DNA from: Colletotrichum lupini
Taxonomy: Eukaryota; Ascomycota; Sordariomycetes; Glomerellales; Glomerellaceae
DNA: 64,000 nucleotides
Assembly (NCBI RefSeq): GCF_023278565.1
Contig: NC_064682.1
Location: forward strand, 4,030,001-4,094,000
Direction: 5' to 3'
Below the pieces are notes generated by a model. The model searched no databases, was not told where the DNA came from, and was given only the letters and a program-made list of their open reading frames with translations. The position numbers and the translations under genes are program-made. Below are positions 34,801 to 44,725 of this stretch, one piece after another (position 1 is the first letter of the stretch; each line of letters starts with the position of its first letter).

Positions 34801-35403
34801 CGTCACAACCTTTTCACCTGCTTCCCGAATTCACTGTCCTTCTTCGCCGATTCTCTTGCCGCCCTGTCTCTTGCGCATAACCAACTGGTCGGCGAATCTT
34901 ATTTGACAGAGGAGCTTGACTTGCCGGCCCTGCGTGAGCTGAACCTCGTCAGCAACCACATCACCAGCCTTTCGCCGTTGACCACGCACTTGGTTGCCCC
35001 GCAGCTAGAAAAGATGGACGTTTCGTTGAATCGCATCACTGCCCTTCCGCCTGACTTGCGCTCAGTTTTCCCCAGGCTCGTCGTCCTTTTGGCAGCAAAC
35101 AACCACTTGATCGAGCTTGACCCAGACACCATTAAGGGCATGGAGGTTGTCGATGCTGGTAATAACGACATTGCACACTTGAACCCGAGACTTGGCCTTC
35201 TAGGTGGCACTGGCGGGCTCAAGCGTCTAGAGGTCGCTGGCAATCGCTTCAGAGTTCCTAGGTGGAACGTTCTTGAACGGGGTACGGACGCTACCCTGCG
35301 GTGGCTAAGAGGGCGGGTGCCAGTAGCGGAGATGGCATCGTGGAAGGTCAGCGAGGGTGACACTGGCAACACTTCCGACACCAGCCTCGATGATGTAGAT
35401 TAA
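31835..35403 (+). CDS. Leucine-rich repeat protein, LRRC40-like
   Basis: Two exons, 31835-33709 and 33760-35403, encode 1172 aa. The 50 nt intron (GTAAGC donor, GACTAAT branch, AAGCAG acceptor) lies inside an LRR and restores LTSLNL-SQNRL. The start is the ATG of MDEKQAPG; the open frame upstream has no good start. Residues 1 to about 520 are low-complexity Ser/Pro/Arg-rich and probably disordered, with many RPxS/T sites. A coiled, Ala/Lys-rich patch (REQIAKARAAKRAADRQ) precedes the LRR blocks. The first LRR block starts near residue 550 (LNIAAMGLKEIPVEVL) and runs to NLTMIRLAGNPLRDKK, followed by TEELKEVLAGRLEPP. A linker and a second LRR block near the C-terminus follow. LRRs bind proteins, so a scaffold or signalling role in the cytoplasm is inferred. 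Confidence 0.85.
31915..31938 (+). repeat. (AGCTCC)4 microsatellite inside the LRR gene
   Basis: Four perfect hexamers encode an Ala-Pro run in the disordered N-terminus. Such repeats are length-variable between strains. Confidence 0.75.
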
Positions 35404-35985
35404 GGGCACTGGCTGGAAAGGTATCACTGGAAGGGGTTTATGGGGGAGGGCTTTACGGTTTCGGGTTGATTTTGGGGGCTGCTTTGGGGGCTTTTGGGAG
35501 CTGTCGTTTCGATTCACGCACATACTTTTTCTTACTCGTGGCATCACGATGTCATGTTGAGCTTTCCATGGAGTTGAGGGGAAATCTTTGCGATCACCAT
35601 CGCCTGATATCCTGTACCAGTACTGTATAATACTATAGACATAATATGGGACGGTGGCATTCCGTCCCAGCAAGGTTTCTGTTTCCAACGGTCTCTTGAT
35701 GTCTGTTTCGTATTGACTTTTCACAATGCGTTGGTAGCGTATGTTGCTATAGAGGTCCTCAAGATTGTGCCGAAGTCTTTCTCCGATCCTTTCTTTGTGG
35801 GATATTAAACATCGCATCCAAATCCTCGATATGATGGTCTTCTACTCTTCAGTTCAGCATCCCACATCCATCAGACGTAGCTTCGCTCTACTAGCAGCCA
35901 GCAGCAAGAATAATTTCTTTCGCCTGACTTCTCTGCTTAGTACTTACAAAGTATACCCCGTCACAATCTTACACAATCTTACACA
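35404..35985. other. Intergenic region between LRR gene and membrane protein gene
   Basis: About 580 bp holding the 3' end of the LRR gene and the promoter of the next gene. A TCACAATCTTACACAATCTTACACAATG-type near-direct repeat (ACACAATCTT twice) lies just before the ATG at 35986. No gene is seen. Confidence 0.5.
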
Positions 35986-36867
35986 ATGGCAACTGCAATG
36001 GCTTCAATCCGGGCGGCTACGTCCCGTCCCATCAAGAACGTCAACTCCTTCTACACTGACTACCTCCACATCGTCAAAGCCTCCGACGAACAATCTGGCC
36101 GCGAGATGAACTACGACGAGGAAAAGCAGCTGCCCTCGCCACCCCCGGGGACCACCACCGACGAGGATTCTGAACCCCTCACCTGCTTCGATGCCACAGC
36201 CATCGTCCTCGTCGTAATCTGGGCCGTCTTCTTGGTCACCTTCGGCGCCTACACCTTCTGTAACATCGTCCGCGAGCCCTCGGAGCAATATGTCTTGGAC
36301 ACCGACGTCTTCAACACCATCGCGGCGGCGGTATATCTCCTCCACGGTGCTCTCTATTTCTGTTATTCGACCTATGTCGGTCTCATTTTTGCAGGACCGA
36401 TAGAGGGGAAAGATAAGACGGAGAGCGCTGCCGAGGCGTATGCCGCTGCACAGACGTTCTCGGATGATGATTCCGGCGGCTGGTGGTGGGAGCCGTGTCT
36501 TTCCGCTGAGGCCATCGACAAACTCATCCGCATTCAGATCGCCGTCTTCATCGTCGCTTTCTGGCCTGTCTTTGTGGTGTACAACTTTGCGGCCGTCGTC
36601 TGCCATGACTTCAAGCGCCTCACAACTACTAGAGGCGTTGATCAGGAAATTGCTCCCCGTGCCGTCTACTCTGCTGGCAACCGCGCTCAGGAGAATCAAT
36701 GTAAGAGGACCTCTGAGATTTCTGAGAAGAAGCCATTGCTCGGACAGAGGCTGACTGCGTCAGAGATCGTGGCGATTGAGAATGAGGCGGCGGCGGCTGA
36801 GGTGTGGAGGATGTATAAGGCTAGGATGGTTGAGCAGAAGCCGTATGCTCCTGCTGTCCAGCAGTAG
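35986..36867 (+). CDS. Unrecognised three-helix membrane protein
   Basis: A single ORF of 293 aa from an ATG in the context CACAATGGC. The N-terminus (1-65) is polar and acidic near the membrane. Predicted membrane helices are about 69-94 (ATAIVLVVIWAVFLV), 111-137 (TIAAAVYLLHGALYF) and 181-206 (IRIQIAVFIVAFWPVFVV). An acidic, Ala-rich loop with GGWWWEPC lies between helices 2 and 3. The C-terminal ~85 residues are charged and helical (EIVAIENEAAAAEVWRMYKA), perhaps coiled coil. No known family is recognised. It is followed on the same strand by another small membrane protein with a similar plan (helices first, then a polar tail), but I see no sequence identity between them. Confidence 0.7.
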   Translation: MATAMASIRAATSRPIKNVNSFYTDYLHIVKASDEQSGREMNYDEEKQLPSPPPGTTTDEDSEPLTCFDATAIVLVVIWAVFLVTFGAYTFCNIVREPSEQYVLDTDVFNTIAAAVYLLHGALYFCYSTYVGLIFAGPIEGKDKTESAAEAYAAAQTFSDDDSGGWWWEPCLSAEAIDKLIRIQIAVFIVAFWPVFVVYNFAAVVCHDFKRLTTTRGVDQEIAPRAVYSAGNRAQENQCKRTSEISEKKPLLGQRLTASEIVAIENEAAAAEVWRMYKARMVEQKPYAPAVQQ

Positions 36868-37898
36868 GGGTTGGACTCTTCATGTCTGGCTAAGGGGTTG
36901 CTCATGGCATCGTGGTTACATCATCTAGTGACCATGAGCAAGTTAACTGTATTCATTATCAAGAGTTGCAAGTGTAGTGAATTGAAGTCATTAAAATAGT
37001 TTTTTTAGTTGTTGTCAGCGCTGTGATATATATTCAGTCCATGCAGGCACTTATGGCTCAGCTTGAACTCGAACTCGATATCATAAGTTGCCCATCGTGA
37101 GATCCTTTCATGACTCACATCGAATCGTGTCAGAACAGCCTGCAGTATCAGCGTATAGTCTCAAGCATTCTGACGAGCATGGCCAACCATGAAGGCCCGT
37201 CCTCTTCTTCAGATTTCCTTCGGGAGAGATTTGACATTGCTCGTTCCAGTCCTCTTCACGTTACCTCCCAGCCCCCCTTCCCCACGCCATTGATCACCTA
37301 CCGTCTGCATAGCCTTGCCAGGTGCACGAAGAAATCTCTTCCACACTCTGACACATCTGTTGTGTACACCTTTGGGGCTTACTGTCAACTGACCTGGCCG
37401 GACTTCACGAGGGGCGAGAGACAGAATGCCCCTTACACATTCCAGCACCACCGCCGTCATTGCCTCAAAAGACGGCAAATTCCTGTTCCTGAAAGTTTAC
37501 TCGGGAGTAGTGAACTTTCCAGGTGAATCATAGCAAGGTTGCGGCTTCCGGCATTTGCCATACAAAGCGGATGTTGACCACAGAGGTATAGTCTAACTTC
37601 ACGACACCAACGGATAGACTACCTATCTCCGATTAAACCATGAGCCCTGACCCTAGGTCGTTGGAACGCAATCGTAGATAGACATGTTCTACCCTATATG
37701 AACCCTTCTCGTTTGTCCCAGCCTGGCCAGCATTGTGCTTGAACACCTCGTTCTCGACATCACTCCTCGCCACTAAACTCTCTCTTGCGATTATCTCACT
37801 AGGAGTACAAAACAAACCACACCCAGTCACTGAGACCTGAAGTTACCACAACCACTTTCATCCAACAACACAAGTATTCCTTCCTCAACCTAACAAAG
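36868..37898. other. Intergenic region, no supported gene
   Basis: About 1 kb. A 138-codon ATG-initiated frame at 37110-37526 has no domain, signal peptide or membrane segment and is not accepted. The last ~100 bp are C/A-rich, typical of a leader before the ATG at 37899. Confidence 0.4.
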
Positions 37899-38756
37899 AT
37901 GGCTCCTACTACTTCCGCTCCTGTTGCCGGCCTCAGCGCCGGCATCCAGGACGACGATTGCAACTTCCGGAACACCATAATCATAGCGGCGGCATGTGTG
38001 GTCTACACTATTTCGGCCCTTGTCTTCTACGCCTTCCTCAATAGGTGCCGTTTCTTCCCTGGATGGTACGGGAGCTCCGATAAAAGACTGCAACACAAGG
38101 TCTTGCTACTCTTGTGGCTTCCTGCTACCTTGATCCTCTGGCCCCTGTCTCTCCTCTTGATCATATCCTCTAAATGCGGCTTCGACGTCGGCGACAGGTT
38201 GGCCAATCTCTATCGACGCATGAAGACGAACAGCAGAGCCCTGAGTCGTCACATCAGCGGAGAGCCAAGGGAAGGAATGGAGCTCGACAGATGGGAAGAG
38301 ATTGAACTCGAAGAGGAGAACCATAACGTTCTCCGAAAGAATACCACCATGGGAGTATTCATCAACCCCTTCGATGAGAGAGGGCGTTCAAGTACCCGCA
38401 GCTCCAGTGTATCCAACAGTAGGGACCCGTCACCTAAAGATCGTCGGACGTCCTCCTCAGCCACGGGGATATCACCAGTCAAGTGGTATGAGAGGCTTGC
38501 TTCACCCGCCAACATGGGAGGGACTCTCAATCAGGCGGGCTCCAGCAGCAACGTTGGTCCGTCGTCGACGGATCGCACGAGGAGCGAAAGTCCCTACACA
38601 GACGACGGCGATTCTCGACAACCGACGACCACTCCGGCTGAGAGTGTGGACGCAATGTCTTCAGGTTCGAGCAGGAAACCTAAGACGACACGGAAGTTGC
38701 AGATTATTCCTGAGCAGACCGAAAAGGTTGGAGGATGGGAAATGATGGTTCTCTGA
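37899..38756 (+). CDS. Unrecognised two-helix membrane protein with long Ser-rich tail
   Basis: A single ORF of 285 aa, with the ATG in the context CAAAGATGGC. Membrane helices are about 26-47 (TIIIAAACVVYTISALVFYAFL) and 67-91 (KVLLLLWLPATLILWPLSLLL), separated by a short loop with FFPGWYGSS. The rest, from about 95, is polar: a basic RRMK patch, an acidic helix (DRWEEIELEEENHN), then a Ser/Thr/Arg-rich disordered tail with many SP and RxxS sites, ending KLQIIPEQTEKVGGWEMMVL. The protein is probably anchored with a large cytosolic tail open to phosphorylation. No known family is recognised, and the function is not inferred. Confidence 0.7.
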   Translation: MAPTTSAPVAGLSAGIQDDDCNFRNTIIIAAACVVYTISALVFYAFLNRCRFFPGWYGSSDKRLQHKVLLLLWLPATLILWPLSLLLIISSKCGFDVGDRLANLYRRMKTNSRALSRHISGEPREGMELDRWEEIELEEENHNVLRKNTTMGVFINPFDERGRSSTRSSSVSNSRDPSPKDRRTSSSATGISPVKWYERLASPANMGGTLNQAGSSSNVGPSSTDRTRSESPYTDDGDSRQPTTTPAESVDAMSSGSSRKPKTTRKLQIIPEQTEKVGGWEMMVL

Positions 38757-39095
38757 GCGAAAAGATTGATGCACGGCAGGTACGACGATTGACTTGGGTT
38801 CCTGGCCTCGGAGATCTTCGAAGATCAATTCCGGGGTGGGAAAAGCCATCATAACATAGTGGGAGTTACTATCATACAATGTCGAGCCCGGGATTTGGGA
38901 TCTTACGACATGATATTCTTACACCCAAATTAGGCGTATCAATGAGCGGAAAAGCATTCATTGCTCTAGTCATTGAGTAGGAGAGTCACACCTCATATGG
39001 GTCGTAATCGCCTCAATATACTCACTTCTGGTATTCTGGTGTCTCTTGGCTCTTCCATGTTATTTAAAAACCTTACCCAATGTGTTTTCTGGCGC
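38757..39095. other. Intergenic region between convergent genes
   Basis: About 340 bp between the stop codons of the plus-strand membrane protein gene and the minus-strand HET gene. It should hold both 3' ends. Nothing else is seen. Confidence 0.5.
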
Positions 39096-41562
39096 TCAAG
39101 CGATAGAAGGCAACTTTGTCACTGCTCCAATTCTCATCCAAGTTGCCTCTGCAATACAGCAGTCCATGACTTGAAGCCGTTCATAGGAATAGTACTTGCA
39201 GGGATCAGGCTTGAGGAGGCACATTAGCATCGTGATATACCAGCCATTAGAATCCTCTGCGCTTGGATGACCGTTGAGGGCCATAAACTCCATGTACACG
39301 GCCTTGGGACGGCTATCTCTCCAGGCACAGTCTAGCCAAATGAAACCAATAGGATCCTTTGCGTCGCAGGCTCCGTGGTTCTCGTGGTCTTCGACATCGT
39401 AGGTCCTCAAAGTTTGGCCACCGTGTCGTGGAGGGGTATCACCCGTGTACATTCCGTAAGGAGGAAGTGAAGAGAGCGGCAAGTTGTTGCAGATGGCTGG
39501 GTATACAGCATAAAGCCCATTCGAGTTCTCAATTTTCCTAGGTGTTGATGAGATGCGAAGATCTGTGATGCTTGCCACCAAATCGAGAGAGGGCCTATTG
39601 AAGAACCCTGATACTACGCTGGAAGGAAATCCGAAGATGCCATCGTCTGCGTGCGGGACAAATGAAAGAGCAGCTGGCTTGCGATAGCGATGGCTAGGGT
39701 ATTGTAATTCAATACCGCGACCTACCACCACGATTTCACCTCGCTCATCTCCAATCATTTGGCGCGTGTGGGCGGGTCTCAGTATAGTCCTGTCAAATGT
39801 GACACTGTTGTCCCATCCGAGCCATGACCAGCTGGGAAAATTTGAGTTCCGTACTTGCGGGTGATGATCTGCTGTCCGCCAACAAATGGCCTGGTCGAAG
39901 GCGCATGTTGGCAAGCCATAATGAAACGTGGAGTCTTCCCCGTCAAGGCTTGCGTTGAACTTCTGGAGGACGCCTTGGAAGGCTGAAATTCTATCTTCGC
40001 CTTTTGTGAAAGCGAGTTTCGAGTAGTGCTCTGCAGCACACAAGAAGGTTTCCAACTCTTCTCCTGGACGGATACCCAACAGGCCTCCTACCTTCTGCGA
40101 CTTGTCGAGAGCCGTGTTTGCCGTGGAGTCGGCAAGACGAGTACCGTCTAGCTTGATCGTTGTTTCTTGGCACTGCAGAAACACCCCAGCTGACGTGAAG
40201 AGAACAGCCCGGTGTGAGAGTACTTTCTCTTGGTAACACCAGCCCCGGCTTCCCCAAGGCGAACGTACCAAGACATCATCCAGCTCATCGGCCGAGTCAC
40301 ACGTAGTAGCAAGTTTTGCGATGGTAGCCGCTTGCAGTCCTTCTCCGGCGTTCTCCGCTGAGACTGCTGCAATGGTAAACCTGGCGGCGGAGTAGATCTC
40401 GCGCATTCGCAATATCTGGACTTTGACATCGCGGGGAGAATCCTGTACTATGCAGAGCGCGTCAACCCAAAGATATCTTTCCCCAACAACTTCGCAAACG
40501 AGTATAGCGTGTCTTATTGTCGTTGGTATCTTCCACCAGATAGATTCTAGCCCATAGTCGCGCGAGTATTCATCAAAGTTTGCTTGTTCCAGTCTGGGCT
40601 GTTCGACACCACCCCAGACGTATGTTAGTATGGCAAAGGAGCACCCTTCAGGGGCGACGACAATGCTTCTCTTGTGAATGTCAATGAGTCGAAAGCAGAT
40701 GCCAGGGAGATTATGCCATCGTAATGGGTTTGCGATGCAACGATTGTGATCAGGACGCTCCTCGCAGTCTCGTAGCCAGCCGATGATGGGTTTCAACTGG
40801 GCTGCTGTAATCGCGTACTCAGCTCTCGAAGCGAAGAAAGGTTTACTATCCTCCCTAGTTTTTGAAGGGTCTTGCTGCGTACTCTGTTGCTCCTTCTCAT
40901 TGATACGCGTGGCGCCCGATTTCGTTGTTGATCTTTGTGCGAGCAACCCAATACTCTCTCGTGGTTGTTGATTCTCCCAGAAGTCATCTTCGTCGTAATT
41001 CTGCCAAGGGCACTGCAAACAGTCATCAGGCCATAGAGTCTCATGAAGATTGCGGATAGCTTTCCATAGAAGCCCATCCCATTTCCCATCAGAACTAAGG
41101 TGGAGCGATCTTAGCCGCGTCCGTTCGTCACATGCAGCGATTGAGAGGGAACCAACCGGACTTTGATGCCTTGTGGGCAAAGGATGGAAGCCCTCAAAAG
41201 TATGCAAGCGACAGGAAGGTCGTATGGCTTTTCTTCTGTTTTCATGAACTGTCTTTGGTTTTGGTCCTCACGGCAAAAATGGAAAGTTTCGTGGCCGTAA
41301 ATTCCCACCCCGTTGAAAAGAATGCCTTCGTCTACGCTCGTGATCGGCGAGGTGATGATATCAGTAGACTTTGCCGGCCCGGTCAGGAACACGTCCGATG
41401 CTTCTATGATGAGCAGGGCATCTTGAATCAGCTGAGGCCAGATGGCTTGCCAGACTGGGCTGTCCCAATCTTTGACCTGGTAATAGTGCGTATAGCTGTT
41501 CGATATCTGGATTAGTACTGAGTCTCTCGCAGGACATACGGCTTGACAGACGCTTACCCCAT
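39096..41562 (-). CDS. HET-domain (heterokaryon incompatibility) protein
   Basis: The long minus-strand frame has no ATG in its first 267 codons, so the start must be spliced in. A consistent model has exon 1 ATGGG (41562-41558), a 62 nt intron (GTAAGC donor, TACTAAT branch, AACAG end), exon 2 41495-41157, a second 62 nt intron (GTTGGT donor, GGCTAAG branch, CTTAG end) and exon 3 41094-39096, giving 780 aa. It starts MGYTHYYQVKDWDSPVW and joins QGIKV to RSDGKWDG, which reads smoothly. The N-terminal ~135 residues, with IWPQLIQDALLIIEASD and KPYDLPVACILLRA, resemble a stand-alone module of fungal hypothetical proteins. The HET domain spans about 266-412: FAILTYVWG, WVDALCIVQD, RMREIYSAARFTIAA, RGWCYQE. 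HET proteins trigger allorecognition cell death in some fungi; most have no known partner. Intron 2 has a weaker donor. Confidence 0.82.
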
Positions 41563-41958
41563 GATAGGTCCTTCGGTCTTGAAGCTAGCCTAGATCACGG
41601 ACGAAGGACAGTCTAGGCTTCGAGAGCGACCGGGAATATGGGTGTTTAAGTATGTGCTCCGCATCTTCTATTAGCTAGATATCAAGAAGAACGAAGATCA
41701 GGCAGCCGAGCGGCACATAATGCAGCCAACATGCGCACATTCGAAGAAAGTGTAAAAAGTCCCCACCCAACCCCCATTGTCATTTGCACGATCGTATTGC
41801 ATTTGCTTGCAGGACTCCTACGCAAGAACAATAAGTGTGCGATTCTCAGAGGGAAAGCAAGCGACTTTATAGAAAATTGACAGAGCAATCCCTAGAGGTG
41901 TTATCAGATGCGCCAGTACAACGCAGCAAAAGGTCGAGCGAGCAGCTAGTCAAGACAT
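41563..41958. other. Interval between HET gene start and tRNA 3' end
   Basis: About 400 bp. It holds the HET promoter region and, on the minus strand at 41928-41931, a T4 run about 28 nt beyond the tRNA 3' end that can serve as RNA polymerase III terminator. No other feature is seen. Confidence 0.5.
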
Positions 41959-42039
41959 TGCGACGAGGGGGAATCGAACCCCCGGCTCCCCGACGCTGCT
42001 GGATGGCAACGGAGAATTTTACCACTAAACCATCGACGC
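41959..42039 (-). tRNA. tRNA-Gly (anticodon GCC) with short intron
   Basis: In gene orientation the 81 nt begin GCGTCGATGG and end with TCGTCGC plus the discriminator A. Box A reads TGGTTTAGTGG and box B GGTTCGATTCC. The anticodon loop is TTGCCAT with GCC; the anticodon stem CTCCG pairs with CGGGG only if about 10 nt (TCCAGCAGCG) after base 37 are removed, the canonical intron position. The T stem GGGGG/CCCCC is perfect. The acceptor stem has one U-U mismatch at the fourth pair. The mature length is 71 nt before CCA, normal for tRNA-Gly. Confidence 0.92.
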
Positions 42040-42384
42040 TGGTTGAAGACTTGCAACAGTCTAGCAGCATGTGAAGCTCAGCGCGCCAGCCCGCGAGCCG
42101 GACTCGAACTTTTCGCGCAGAGAAGCAAGGCAGGGCTCGAGGCTCACGCGCAGAAGAGGAGCAGACACCCTCAACTGACGGCCGAGAGGACTGAAGTTGA
42201 AAGACGTGCATGCAGGGTTGCGAAGCGGTGGTCGATATCGAGACCAGGGACGTCCGCAATATCACTGCCTCCAGGAATCATGCGAAGCTCGGGAGCAGGT
42301 CAAAGCCAGAGAAGTTGTAGATGCAATGTTCATGGTTGATTGGGGTTGGTATCTGCCTGTCCAAAACTCCGCGCACTCACAAAA
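42040..42384. other. Interval between tRNA-Gly and Zn2Cys6 gene
   Basis: About 345 bp with the tRNA 5' flank and the 3' end of the transcription factor gene. It has only shadow frames. Confidence 0.45.
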
Positions 42385-44725
42385 TCAGTTCAAATAGTTT
42401 GGGAAGTCCAAGCCGTCCACCTGGAACTCGTTCATCAGCGTGGTCCAGTCGGGGAAATCTTGCATCATGCCGGCCCAATCCATTCCGTCGGCGGCCGCCA
42501 TGCTATCCAGTCCACTATCCACCATGCCCTCCGCTTCCGATCTATCGTCAGTACCACCAGGCGTCGGGTAGGATTCTTTCTCGGCGCTCCCATTGGCAGT
42601 CGCTCCGCCGACAACGACGGCGCCACCGCCGCTCTGCTGGTCAAGACCCTGTCGTATCGCCGTTGCCTTGGCTCTCAATGTTTCTAGAACCGTCATCTTC
42701 GCCGCGGGCCCGAAACCGGCGTTCACGCTCTTCAAAAGCATAAAGCTATCGTCCACAGCCTTCCACGCCCTATCGACACTCGGTCCCTCCGGCCTCACGC
42801 ACAAGTGCCACAGGACGTAGAGAAGCATATGGTACTGGGGATACGCCCGCATAGACCACCGATACTGCCGCAGCAGCTCGTCCGACGCCAGGCTCATGCC
42901 ATCCTCGAGAATACCGAGCGCCTGGAGAAGATTCTCCTCCGTCGCAAACGAGTCGCGCGCCTCTGGGTGCTGGAGGTTGAGCCACTGCTGGCGCGTGACC
43001 ATGTCAACCTTGCGAATGATGAACCGTGCAACGAGAAGGGTCTGGCGTTGTTGAGGGATGACCGGATTGCAGTGTCGAAGGAACCCTTCCGCGTACTCGT
43101 GAAGTTCTTGGACGACCTGGACGCGGACGGATTCCGGTGTTGGGTTTTCGGCCCACGACGAGGCCATGGCCGCTAGACGGTGCCATGTGCGAGTCACTTG
43201 GATGTTGATTAGTGCCAGCGTCAACGTCGTCCAGCCGGTGCGAGAGTGTGGGAGCTCCTTCATCTCGGGATACAGGTCTCCGTCGTCCAGATTTGATGGG
43301 AAGCTGACGCCTATTTGTAGGTTGAAGCTTGAAACGTTTGAAAAGCCATAGTCCTCTGCTGCTCGACCATCCCGCGCGACGAGATGCCACCAAATGCGTC
43401 TACGAATCTCGGACTCAAAGGGTGAGAGGCCGAGCTTAGTCCCGTCTCGGTGTAGACCGATCGATTGGGCTGCTCGGATGGCCAGTCCGTTCAACGTCCA
43501 CAAGCCTCGACCGGGGTTGTGTATCCTGAGCGCCGCCTGCGCCTAGTATAAGCATAAGAAATAACAGTGTCCAGTGTGAGTATACATACCAAGTACACAG
43601 ACAAGGCTTCGAGCAGTTTCACCGAAGGATGTTCAAGAAAGTCGGCCTTGGCAAAAGCTTGCTCGAGGCCTGTCTTGAATCGATGAAGGCTCGTCACCTT
43701 GTCTTCGCCCGTGAAAATCTGGACCGAATTGGGCTCCAGAACAACAGTTGAGACAAAGAAAATGGCGAACATGACCGCTAGTGCTTCTGAACTCGCGTTG
43801 CGAGGGTCGTCGATGGCCGTGTACACGAGAACTTCTGCTGTCGGCCGGTGGAGTATCTTGTTGCAAATCTCGATATTGTCGACATAGTTCCTCCATAGTT
43901 CTATGGCGCCGTACTTTGAAGGAAGGAGCTCAGCAAGATCCAATTTGAGATCTGGTGCTGAGAGAATGCCCATAGGATTAAATGGCGACAGCTCCGCCGT
44001 AGCTGCCGACTCACTACTCTGTGGTGTGGTGAGAACTGATTGAATGTCATGTTCCTTTTGATGACTTGTCAGCCGACTGTCTTATGCCTCGAGTGAATGG
44101 AAGAATCACTTACCTCCTCAATGACCCGAGAAATCAGAACATCGTCAAAGTATTGACTCGACGATCCCTTCCGTAAAAGAATCTCATCGTTGACACTCTT
44201 CTCCTGCGGACCCGAAGCTGGCGCTGTGGTTGGCCTGGATGGTGATGGATTAGAGTGATTTGGTCTCAAACCCAAACCAAAGGCTGTCCCGGGCGTGGAG
44301 GCCGATGGTGAAGCCCGAAGAGCCGGAAGCTGCTGCTGTTGCTGGCTCGCCGCTCCGGCCACAAGCGTCTTCTCCAGGTCCGAAATCCGGCTTGCAACGT
44401 CGGCGATGGTGGTCTTTCGGACACGGCGTATCGGCTGGCCCGCTTGTGGATAGTGACATTGGAAGCCGCCACGGGCACACGAAGCGCAAGGTTGCTTCTT
44501 GTCGCAGCGAATCTTGCGGCGGTGGCACAGCTGGCAGGACCGCTCGATTTTGCGGCCGCCGCTGCTGCTCCCGATGCCGAGGCGGGTCGCGCTGCTGCTG
44601 TTATTGCTTCCACTCTCATCCCCGGCGGCCGTCGGGGGCTGGGATTGGCCCGGCTGCGGCGCGTCGGGTGCTCGTGTGGGCGAGGTCCGGACAGCTCCGG
44701 AGGCAGATGTTGGATCCGGTCCCAT
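42385..44725 (-). CDS. Zn2Cys6 fungal transcription factor with Fungal_trans region
   Basis: Three exons, 44725-44114, 44054-43590 and 43542-42385, encode 744 aa. Intron 1 (44055-44113) has a GTAAGT donor, GCTGAC branch and AAAAG acceptor, joining VIEE to EHDIQSV. Intron 2 (43543-43589, 47 nt) has a GTATGT donor and ACTAG acceptor, joining VYL to AQAALRIH. The ATG at 44725 (MGPDPTSA) is used because the upstream frame starts only at TTG. The binuclear zinc cluster has Cys64, 67, 74, 80, 83 and 90 (CQLC, RC, CASC). A linker with a Gln5 run and a heptad-like ISDLEKTL helix follows. The central domain (LWTLNGLAIRAAQSIGLHRDG, then EIRRRIWWHLVARD) is the Fungal_trans type. The C-terminus is Gly/Ala/acidic with WAGMMQDFPDW, a possible activation patch. 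It binds DNA in the nucleus; target genes are unknown. Confidence 0.9.

Noticed and set aside
37110..37526. 138-codon plus-strand ORF with ATG
   Set aside because: No recognisable feature, and it lies in an interval that otherwise looks like promoter DNA.
39096..41207. HET protein as one exon starting at 41207
   Set aside because: That start is a TTG with an in-frame TGA shortly upstream. Spliced upstream exons explain the region better.
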